Assembly: GCF_900110465.1 (NCBI RefSeq)
Contig: NZ_FODV01000001.1
Coordinates: 310,001-374,000 of the forward strand
Origin: Halogranum amylolyticum
GTDB taxonomy: Archaea; Halobacteriota; Halobacteria; Halobacteriales; Haloferacaceae
Reading direction: 5' to 3'
Length of the DNA stretch: 64,000 nucleotides
Numbering within the stretch: position 1 is the stretch's first letter; the number at the start of each line of letters is the position of its first letter. Shown one piece after another: positions 57,789-64,000 of this stretch. Under the pieces are notes generated by a model. That model was not told the DNA's origin, did no database searches, and worked only from the letters and a program-made list of their open reading frames with translations. The position numbers were made by a program, and so were the translations under genes.

Positions 57789-58676
57789 TCAGATCCGGTA
57801 CAGCCGCGTCGTCCAGAACGCCCGGAAGGCGTCTTCCAGCGCCGCTTCGGGGTCGCCGCTGGCGTCGACGGTGGCCGTGTGGTCGGCGGTCTTCCGGAAC
57901 CGCGAGAGGACTGTGCGCTCGCCGACGACAATGAGCGTGTCGGCGTCGTGGTCGGCGATGACTTCTTCGGCTTTGTCGAGATGGTCGTCGACCTGCTGGT
58001 CGCGGCGACGCTCGAAGCGCGCCTGTGAGAACCCGCCTTTCGAGTGGTTGTTCATCACGTCGGTCTCGAACGTCTCGGCGCTCTGCAGGTCGCTCCCGTC
58101 GTAGGCCCCGAACGCGAAGAGGTCCGAGCGGACGAGCGCGAACCCGAACGACCCGGTCGGCCGGAACCACGACTCGTCGACCTCGAACCCGTCGCCCCAC
58201 TCGCAGAACGGGTCGGGCGCGAGCGGCGGCGTGAGTGCGACGCTCACGAGGCCGGCGTCGTCGGTGCAGACGAGACACGGAGCGGCCCGCGAGACGAGCG
58301 CCGAGTGATCGCCGAGCGTCTCGCGGACGACATCGGGGACGTCGTCGTCGACCATCGCGGTCAACGCGCCTTCGGGGTCGGTCTCGACGCTCCCGAGACG
58401 GGAGAGCACCTCGTCGAGACGCGCACCGCGGACGGTCTCGACGCCGCGGAAGTCGATCTGCTCCTCCTCGTCGCCGAGGCGGTCGACGCGGTGCTGTAGC
58501 TCCTCGATGCGGTCCTCCAGCCGGTTGACGCGCTCCTCGGCGTCCTGTCTGGCGGCGACGGCGTCGGCACGGCGCTCCTCTTCGGCTTCGACGCGACGTT
58601 CGAGGTGGTGTTTCTCCTCCTCTAACTCCTCGATGCGGGCTTTCAGTTCCGCGCGGCCGAACAGCTCGTCGAGCAT
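57789..58676 (-). CDS. Vms1/Ankzf1-like peptidyl-tRNA hydrolase
   Basis: A 295-residue protein with an N-terminal coiled coil (about 8-75, KARIEELEEEKHHLERRVEAEEER) and an eRF1-like VLRF1 domain. The signature is NNHSKGGFSQARFERRRDQQ (about 209-228), with GGFSQ in place of the release-factor GGQ; Gln-218 is the likely catalytic residue. Such proteins free nascent chains from stalled 60S/50S-peptidyl-tRNA complexes. It lies convergent with the GNAT gene. An additional CLVC in the middle is worth noting. Confidence 0.85.
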   Translation of the reverse strand: MLDELFGRAELKARIEELEEEKHHLERRVEAEEERRADAVAARQDAEERVNRLEDRIEELQHRVDRLGDEEEQIDFRGVETVRGARLDEVLSRLGSVETDPEGALTAMVDDDVPDVVRETLGDHSALVSRAAPCLVCTDDAGLVSVALTPPLAPDPFCEWGDGFEVDESWFRPTGSFGFALVRSDLFAFGAYDGSDLQSAETFETDVMNNHSKGGFSQARFERRRDQQVDDHLDKAEEVIADHDADTLIVVGERTVLSRFRKTADHTATVDASGDPEAALEDAFRAFWTTRLYRI

Positions 58677-58726
58677 GGTCGAACGCTCGCCGCCGGGGAC
58701 CTTTAGTGTCCGGTCACGTTCTCGGG

Positions 58727-59074
58727 TCAGGTGGCGTCGTCGAACGCGTAGCCTGCATATCGGAGAAGTTCGGAGGCGCGTTCGGCCTTCGCGAGGAACA
58801 CCTCTCGGCGGGTCGGGAGGCTGTCGTCGGGGGCGACGGCGCGGGGGACGACGAGCGTCCCGGCGGGGACGCCCTCGTCGCCCAGTACGGGGAAGTGTGT
58901 CCCGCCGAGTTTCATCACGAGCGGCGTGTCGAGCCGTTCGAGCCCGTCGCCGGTCGCGTACAACTGCTTGTTCACCTGTTCGTGGTCCGCACGGTGCATC
59001 ACTGCACGCTCCCCGTCGTGCGGTTCGACGAACATCTCACCGAGATAGTAGCCGCTTGAGAACTGTTCGAACAT
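58727..59074 (-). CDS. Haloarchaeal DUF5802-like protein
   Basis: A 115-residue protein. MFEQFSSGYYLGEMFVEPHDGERAVMHRADHEQVNKQLY is the recognisable start, then VMKLGGTHFPVLGDEGVPAGTLVVP and a C-terminal helix LAKAERASELLRYAGY. Small, soluble, and without catalytic or metal residues; homologues occur in most haloarchaea, function not assigned. TATA-like GATAAACG on the complementary strand lies about 30 bases upstream. Confidence 0.75.
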   Translation of the reverse strand: MFEQFSSGYYLGEMFVEPHDGERAVMHRADHEQVNKQLYATGDGLERLDTPLVMKLGGTHFPVLGDEGVPAGTLVVPRAVAPDDSLPTRREVFLAKAERASELLRYAGYAFDDAT

Positions 59075-59147
59075 CTATGCGTGTGACTATCTGCCACGGA
59101 GAGAGATAAACGTTGTCGCGGTCGTTTATATCGAACCGCAATTCGAC

Positions 59148-59168
59148 CGACGCGATGCGTTCGCGTCG
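59148..59168 (-). terminator. Stem-loop after the cyclophilin promoter region
   Basis: CGACGCGA and TCGCGTCG make a perfect 8-base stem around a 5-base loop in the spacer between the DUF5802-like start and the cyclophilin stop. It lies 29 bases past the cyclophilin stop, so it may stop transcription or mark the mRNA end. Confidence 0.4.
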
Positions 59169-59196
59169 AAAGAAGCGAAGCCGGACGGGAAGTCGC

Positions 59197-59730
59197 TTAC
59201 CGCTCGATGTCGATGGACTCGATGACGACGTCCTTCATCGGCTTGTCGTCGCGGTCGGTCGGCACTGAGCCGATCTCCTCGACGACGTCCATCCCGTCGA
59301 TGACGCGGCCGAACACCGAGTGGCGGCCGTCGAGGTGCGGCGTGGCGTCGAGCGTGATGAAGAACTGCGACCCGTTGGTGTTCGGGCCGGCGTTGGCCAT
59401 CGAGAGGGTTCCCGCGCTGTCGTGGTTAAGCTCGTCGTGGAACTCGTCGTCGAACTCGTAGCCGGGGCCGCCGCGGCCGGTGCCGGTCGGGTCTCCACCC
59501 TGGATCATGAAGTCGCTGATGATTCGGTGGAAGATGACGTCCTCGTAGAGCGGTTCGCCCTCGACCTTCTCGTTCGTCTCGGGGTCGGTCCAGGACTTCT
59601 CGCCGGTCGCGAGACCGACGAAGTTCTCGACCGTCCGGGGGGCGCGCTGCTCGAACAGTTCGAGCGTGATGTCGCCCTTGTTGGTGTGGATGATCGCCGT
59701 CGGGTTCTCCGGATTCTCTTTGTCTGCCAT
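59197..59730 (-). CDS. ppiA: Cyclophilin-type peptidyl-prolyl isomerase
   Basis: A 177-residue isomerase. The start [37 protein letters not shown] is classic; [31 protein letters not shown] holds the catalytic Arg and Phe; [23 protein letters not shown] close the barrel. It speeds proline isomerisation in protein folding in the cytoplasm. A short loop insert ([14 protein letters not shown]) is typical of haloarchaea. One gene; followed by a stem-loop. Confidence 0.94.
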   Translation of the reverse strand: MADKENPENPTAIIHTNKGDITLELFEQRAPRTVENFVGLATGEKSWTDPETNEKVEGEPLYEDVIFHRIISDFMIQGGDPTGTGRGGPGYEFDDEFHDELNHDSAGTLSMANAGPNTNGSQFFITLDATPHLDGRHSVFGRVIDGMDVVEEIGSVPTDRDDKPMKDVVIESIDIER

Positions 59731-59960
59731 GTGCCATCTCTCGTAGTGAGGGGTGAAAACCCTGCTGACGTGCCGCCGCCGGCCGGTCGTCGTCGCGGCG
59801 TCGACCGACCGCCGCGTCACCGACGGTCGTCCTCGGGTCGTGCCGTCGGGCGGACGGTCGCAACTGTCTCCCGAACCGGTAACGCTAACGGGACGTTACC
59901 GAGAGAGTGCAAGCAGATGCTACTAGTTACCACGGGCGGAGTCGTCCGCCGTGAGACGCG

Positions 59961-60941
59961 ATGAGTGGACTCGACACCCTCGGGCGGGTGAGCCAGTACG
60001 CGAGTCGGTACTTCGTCGTCTGGGTGTTGCTCTTCGCCGGACTCGCGCTCGTCAGTCCGGGGTCGTTCACCTGGTTCGAACCGTACATCTCGCCGGGACT
60101 CGGCGTCATCATGCTCGGCATGGGACTGACGCTTCGGCCGGTCGACTTCCGTCGACTGGCGGCGAACCCCCGCGACGTCGCCATCGGCGCGGCGACGCAG
60201 TGGGTCGTGATGCCGCTCGCAGCCTACGGGCTGACGCTCGTCCTCTCGCTCCCGCCGGAGCTCGCCGTCGGCGTCGTGCTCGTCGGCGCCGCGCCCGGCG
60301 GGACGGCCTCGAACGTGATGGCCTACCTCGGGAAGGGCGACGTCGCGCTCTCGGTCGCCATCACGACGGTGACGACGCTCACCGCACCGCTGGTGATGCC
60401 GGCGTGGGTCGTCCTCCTCGCGGGCGAGACGCTCGAGGTGACGTTCGGGAGCCTGTTCGCCAGCATCGTCCAGATCGTGTTCGTCCCCGTCGTCGTCGGC
60501 TTTGCCCTCCGGTACGTCCTCGACCGCTACGCGCCGGCACTCGCGGAGGTCGGTCTCGACGTCTTCCCGGCGGTCAGCGTCGCCACCATCGTCCTCATCG
60601 TCGCCGCCGTCGTCGGGCTGAACGTCGATAATATCCTGACCGCCGCGGGGGCGGTGCTCGTCGCCGTCGTCGCGCACAACGCCGTCGGCCTCGGCGCGGG
60701 CTACGGCGTCGGGCGACTCGCGGGGATGCCCGACGACCGCGTCCGTACCTGCGCGTTCGAGGTCGGACTCCAGAACAGCGGCCTCGCGGTCGCGCTCGCG
60801 ACGTCGTTCTTCGGACCCGCCGCCGCGCTCCCGCCGGCACTGTTCAGCGTCTGGCACAACGTCACCGGTCCGGCGCTGGCGAGCTACTTCTCCCGTCAGG
60901 AGGCGTCGGCGGCGGCGACGACGACCCCCGCCGACGACTGA
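59961..60941 (+). CDS. Bile acid:sodium symporter family transporter
   Basis: A 326-residue BASS protein with nine or ten helices. Conserved patches: FTWFEPYISPGLGVIMLGMGLTLRP, the loop LVGAAPGGTASNVMAYLGKGD, which binds Na+ and substrate, and the second VRTCAFEVGLQNSGLAVALATSFF. These fit the PanS-like branch, which moves pantoate/pyruvate-type organic acids. C-terminal tail is short, acidic. Start MSGLDTLG. The M14-type gene follows 63 bases later, same strand. Confidence 0.88.
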   Translation: MSGLDTLGRVSQYASRYFVVWVLLFAGLALVSPGSFTWFEPYISPGLGVIMLGMGLTLRPVDFRRLAANPRDVAIGAATQWVVMPLAAYGLTLVLSLPPELAVGVVLVGAAPGGTASNVMAYLGKGDVALSVAITTVTTLTAPLVMPAWVVLLAGETLEVTFGSLFASIVQIVFVPVVVGFALRYVLDRYAPALAEVGLDVFPAVSVATIVLIVAAVVGLNVDNILTAAGAVLVAVVAHNAVGLGAGYGVGRLAGMPDDRVRTCAFEVGLQNSGLAVALATSFFGPAAALPPALFSVWHNVTGPALASYFSRQEASAAATTTPADD

Positions 60942-61004
60942 CCGGCGGTCGCTCGACCCGCTCGGGGGGACACGTACAAGACGAATCCGCCCGACGACCC
61001 ATCT

Positions 61005-61970
61005 ATGCACACCGCCGAGCGCATCACGCTCGCTCGTCTCCCCTCCGGCGTCCCCGTCGAGACGACGGTCCACCGCTACGAGGGCCGCGAGACGGGTCCG
61101 ACCCTCTACGTGCAGGCGGCACAGCACGGACGAGAGATCAACGGCACCGAGGTGCTCCGCCGGTTCCACGACCGCGTCGACCACGACGGACTCGCGGGTT
61201 GCGTCGTCGCCGTCCCCGTCGCCGACCCGCTGACGTTCGACCGCGTCTCTTACACTACGCCGGAGTCGCTCGACGCGGCCAACTCGAACATGAACCGCGT
61301 CTGGCCGGGCGACCCCGAGGGGACGCTCCACGAGCGGATGGCCGCCCGGCTGTGGGAGTACGCCGGCGGATCGGACGCCATCGTCGACCTCCACACCGGC
61401 AGTCCGGAGATGCTCACGCACACGGTCTACCTCGCGGGCGACGAGAGCTGCCGGACGTTGGCACGAGCGTTCGGGACGGAGCTCCTCTTGGCCGAACGCG
61501 CCGGCGACGACGCCGACGTGGAGTGGGAGGACCGCAACTTCGGCGGGAAGCTCCGCGTCGCGGCGACGCGCGAGGGGATCCCCTCGATAACGCCCGAACT
61601 CGCTCACAACAAGCAGTTGGTCGAACCGGCCATCGAGACCGGAGTCCGCGGCCTGTTCAACGTGCTCCGACAACTCGGCGTGCTCTCCGGCGAGCCGACG
61701 ACTCCGACCGACCAGCGGACCGCTCGGAACCATCTCGGCCGCGTGAAGGCGGCCCAGTCGGGGATGTTCCACCCCGCACCGGAGGCGGAACTCGGTCGGC
61801 AGGTGGAGCCGGGGACGCGTCTCGGCGTCGTCTACGACCCGACGACCTACGAGGTACTCCAGGAGGTCGAGGCCGACGAGACGGGAGTACTCTACTCGGT
61901 GACGCGCGAGGCGACGGTGACCGCCGGGCAGTCGCTCGTCGGCGTCGCACTGCCGACCGACGAGCGGTGA
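61005..61970 (+). CDS. Succinylglutamate desuccinylase / aspartoacylase-like
   Basis: A 321-residue M14-type zinc hydrolase. Ligands: QHGREING gives His-41 and Glu-44; VDLHTGSPEMLTH gives the third His (about 127). Others are NMNRVWPGDPEGTL and VTPELAHNK with the catalytic Glu (ITPE). It cleaves N-acyl amino acids or short peptides; the natural substrate is unknown. The BASS transporter sits upstream, so import and deacylation of an organic-acid conjugate is conceivable but unproven. Confidence 0.85.
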   Translation: MHTAERITLARLPSGVPVETTVHRYEGRETGPTLYVQAAQHGREINGTEVLRRFHDRVDHDGLAGCVVAVPVADPLTFDRVSYTTPESLDAANSNMNRVWPGDPEGTLHERMAARLWEYAGGSDAIVDLHTGSPEMLTHTVYLAGDESCRTLARAFGTELLLAERAGDDADVEWEDRNFGGKLRVAATREGIPSITPELAHNKQLVEPAIETGVRGLFNVLRQLGVLSGEPTTPTDQRTARNHLGRVKAAQSGMFHPAPEAELGRQVEPGTRLGVVYDPTTYEVLQEVEADETGVLYSVTREATVTAGQSLVGVALPTDER

Positions 61971-61989
61971 GGCGCGCCGACCGCCGCGG

Positions 61990-62751
61990 TCAGCCGAACG
62001 TCTCGATCACGACGTCGAGTAGTCGACGGAGATGGTCGCCGGTGTCCGCGAAGTGCGTCTCCCAGCCGTCGGGTGTGAGGTGGTCGCTGACGGTGAACAG
62101 GGCACCGGCCTCGACGCCGCGGAACTGGGCGACGGCGAAGACGGCCGCCGTCTCCATGTCGACGGCGAGCACTCCCTCCTCACGGTAGTGTTCGATCTCG
62201 ACGGCCGTCTCGCGGTACAGCGCGTCGGTCGTCCACGTCGATCCGACGTGTGTCGTCTCGTCGGCCCGGTCGGTCGTCTCGGCCAACCGGTCGCGGACGA
62301 GGGGTGTCGCTCGCGCCGCCTCGTCGTCGGCGAGATAGTGGTACGAGGTCCCCTCGTCGCGGACCGCACTGTCGGCGACGATAGTGCTGCCGAGGCGGAC
62401 GTCCGGTTGGAGGCTCCCGACGTGACCGACGACGACGAACCGCTCTGTCCCGTGTGCGACGAGTTCCTCCATCACGAGCGCCGTCATCGGTGCGCCGACA
62501 CCGAACCCCTCGGCGACGGCGACGCGTCCGTCGGTGTCGTCGACAGCGTGGAGGTTCCAGAGCGACCCCGCGTGCGGTTGCGGCGTCGTGTCGAGCGTCT
62601 CTCTGGCGTGCTCTGCGATCGCACGCTGATACGAGAGCACGACCGTCTCGGGTGCGTCGTCGAGGTCTCTCTTCCCTCGGTAGTCGAGAGACGCCTCAGG
62701 TGACGTCACCGAAGGTCGACCGTGCTTCTCTCTGACGTTCGGTACTGGCAT
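61990..62751 (-). CDS. Nucleoside phosphorylase-like protein
   Basis: A 253-residue protein of the NP-I family, second in the window. Landmarks: GVGAPMTALVMEELVAHGTERFVVVGHVGSLQPDV (the G-x-G-P-x-A), and LAVDMETAAVFAVAQFRGVEAGALFTVSDHL at the end. The phosphate-binding loop GDPGRVD found in the first paralogue is not visible, which raises doubt about phosphorolysis; AMP nucleosidase-like or MTAN-like activity is an option. Starts MPVPNVREKHG (62751), alternative MPSHGELQ at 62778. Confidence 0.8.
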   Translation of the reverse strand: MPVPNVREKHGRPSVTSPEASLDYRGKRDLDDAPETVVLSYQRAIAEHARETLDTTPQPHAGSLWNLHAVDDTDGRVAVAEGFGVGAPMTALVMEELVAHGTERFVVVGHVGSLQPDVRLGSTIVADSAVRDEGTSYHYLADDEAARATPLVRDRLAETTDRADETTHVGSTWTTDALYRETAVEIEHYREEGVLAVDMETAAVFAVAQFRGVEAGALFTVSDHLTPDGWETHFADTGDHLRRLLDVVIETFG

Positions 62752-62912
62752 CTCCTGGAGTTCGCCGTGAGACGGCAAGAAAGTCGGGGAGAGACGGAGG
62801 CAGGGGTGGGACCGACTCGGAGGTGAGACCGGAGACGGCCGTCGCCGAGAAGGGGACAGGTCGCCCGCGACGACAACGCTGATTGGTCTCGCAGTCGTCT
62901 CTCTACCGAACC

Positions 62913-63917
62913 ATGAGAGCAGCGCACATCACGGAGGCGGGTGGAGAGTTCGAAGTCGTCGACGTCGACGTCCCCGAACCGGCGGCCGACGAGGTTCGGG
63001 TCGAGGTCGAGGCGTGTGGCATCTGCCACAGCGACGCCTACGTCGTCGAGGGGGAGTGGCCCGGACTGGAGTATCCGCAAGTGCCGGGCCACGAGGTGGC
63101 CGGACGCGTCGACGCCGTCGGCGAGGACGTCGACGAGTGGACGGAGGGCGACCGGGTCGGCGTCGGCTGGCACGGCGGCCACTGTTTCACCTGCGAGCCG
63201 TGTCGACGCGGTGACTTCATCAACTGCGAGAACGCGTCGGTGACGGGTATCTCGTACGACGGCGGCTACGCGGAGTACATGACCGCGCCGCACGAGGCGT
63301 TGGCGGCGATTCCCGACGACCTCGACGCCGTCGACGCCGCACCGCTGCTCTGTGCGGGGATCACGACGTTCAACGCGCTGCGGAACAGCGACGCTCGACC
63401 CGGTGACCTCGTCGCCGTACAGGGCGTCGGCGGGCTCGGTCATCTCGGCATCCAGTACGCCCACGCCGCCGGCTTCGAGACGGTCGCCGTCTCCCGGGGC
63501 ACCGAGAAGAAGGACCTCGCACTCGAGCTCGGCGCGGACCACTACGTCGACTCGGAGGCGACCGACCCCGCCGAGGAACTGCAGCGACTGGGCGGTGCGA
63601 AGGTGATTCTCGGCACCGCGCCGAACGCCGACGCGGTCTCGTCTGTCGTCGGCGGACTGGGAACCGACGGCGAACTCGTCGCCGTCGGCATCCCGAGCGA
63701 ACCAATCGACGTCTCGATACAGAGTCTCGTGATGGGACGGAAAGGTGTGAGTGGGTGGCCCTCCGGCCACGCTCGCGACTCGCAGGACACGCTGGCGTTC
63801 AGCGCGCTTCGCGACGTCACCCCCGAGATAGAGACGTACCCGCTCGAGGATGTACAGGAGGCCTACGACAGGATGATAGATGGGGACGCGCGGTTCAGGG
63901 TCGTGTTGGAACCCTGA
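62913..63917 (+). CDS. adh: Zinc-dependent alcohol dehydrogenase
   Basis: A 334-residue MDR enzyme. Catalytic zinc ligands Cys-38 (EACGICHSD), His-60 and Glu-61 (PGHEVAG); structural zinc ligands Cys-91, 94, 97, 105 (CFTCEPCRRGDFINC); NAD-binding GVGGLGHLGIQYAHAAG. It oxidises or forms a primary alcohol/aldehyde with NAD(P). The ending VLEP and YPLEDVQEAYDRMIDGDARFRVV fit the AdhP type. Start MRAAHITEAGGE; an upstream in-frame ATG at 62883 adds ten residues, unlikely. Single gene. Confidence 0.93.
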   Translation: MRAAHITEAGGEFEVVDVDVPEPAADEVRVEVEACGICHSDAYVVEGEWPGLEYPQVPGHEVAGRVDAVGEDVDEWTEGDRVGVGWHGGHCFTCEPCRRGDFINCENASVTGISYDGGYAEYMTAPHEALAAIPDDLDAVDAAPLLCAGITTFNALRNSDARPGDLVAVQGVGGLGHLGIQYAHAAGFETVAVSRGTEKKDLALELGADHYVDSEATDPAEELQRLGGAKVILGTAPNADAVSSVVGGLGTDGELVAVGIPSEPIDVSIQSLVMGRKGVSGWPSGHARDSQDTLAFSALRDVTPEIETYPLEDVQEAYDRMIDGDARFRVVLEP

Positions 63918-63947
63918 GTGTTGGTTCCGGGAACCGGAACGAGGCGG

Positions 63948-64000
63948 TCAGAACGACTGGAGCTCTTCGAGGACGGCCTCGGCGCTGCCGTCGGCGATGA
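63948..64000 (-). CDS. C-terminal end of an unidentified gene (partial)
   Basis: The last bases hold the end of a minus-strand frame closing with IADGSAEAVLEELQSF and a TGA at 63948-63950. The acidic helix fits haloarchaeal coding DNA, but the rest is beyond the window, so no function can be given. Confidence 0.5.
   Translation of the reverse strand, partial: IADGSAEAVLEELQSF

Noticed and set aside
59817..61772. 651-codon minus-strand open frame over the transporter and hydrolase genes
   Set aside because: It is an Arg/Asp/Glu/Gly-rich shadow of two genes with recognisable membrane and zinc-site motifs.

Overview
The window is a 64-kb piece of a haloarchaeal chromosome, most likely of the Haloferacales group. 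The signs are uniformly GC-rich DNA, strongly Asp/Glu-rich proteins, many starts with a TATA-like box 25-28 bases upstream (leaderless transcripts), and lineage-typical genes: archaeosine enzymes, SAMP ubiquitin-like modifiers, a Bat-type HTH_10 activator, F420-type oxidoreductase, TFS and several small zinc-finger proteins. Genus cannot be decided from the sequence alone. I see no rRNA, tRNA, CRISPR array, IS element or provirus; this looks like ordinary chromosomal core with a few accessory islands.

Layout. 0-9 kb: trehalose synthesis (otsA-otsB), then archaeosine tRNA modification (tgtA, arcS) with a Yip1-like membrane protein, a split-barrel flavoprotein-like protein and an MFS transporter. 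9-15 kb: CBS protein, surface protein, a SAMP3-like modifier with two coupled small genes, an AzlCD exporter, a tungsten aldehyde:ferredoxin oxidoreductase and a VanZ-like protein. 15-19.3 kb: three tandem, divergent lipoprotein paralogues with four conserved cysteines, which I regard as the best candidate for an undescribed family. 19.4-26.8 kb: the radical-SAM archaeosine enzyme RaSEA, regulators, and purine genes purS, purQ, purU and purC. 26.9-36.5 kb: Bat-like regulator, F420 oxidoreductase, nucleoside phosphorylase coupled to an HPP/Usp membrane protein, a K+ channel with only an RCK-N lobe, divergent to two membrane proteins with RCK-C lobes, then samp1. 36.5-45.7 kb: Rieske protein, PEP carboxylase, aldo/keto reductase, saccharopine-dehydrogenase-like protein, PHP phosphoesterase, and the DUF2182/DUF1326 pair. 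45.9-53.4 kb: pyrG, guaA subunit B, cupin, ADP-ribosylglycohydrolase, beta-RFAP synthase, two zinc-finger proteins, TFS and a cold-shock protein. 53.4-64 kb: hydrolase and PspA from one shared promoter, the D-glutamate pair dgcN-dgcA, GNAT, Vms1-like release factor, cyclophilin, BASS transporter, AstE/AspA-like hydrolase, second nucleoside phosphorylase, alcohol dehydrogenase and the tail of one more gene.

How the genes work together. TgtA, ArcS and RaSEA together supply the base-exchange and conversion steps that make archaeosine at tRNA position 15. PurS/PurQ, PurU and PurC belong to IMP synthesis; GuaA and PyrG make GMP and CTP; two nucleoside phosphorylases serve salvage. DgcN and DgcA form a D-glutamate utilisation route. 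Several regulatory structures are visible: a Shine-Dalgarno-hiding hairpin before purQ, an 11-codon leader ORF coupled to purU, a duplicated promoter segment before tgtA, and a symmetric TATA palindrome between two divergent genes. Coordinates of starts were chosen by family alignment and promoter spacing; functions come from motifs read by eye, without database searches.
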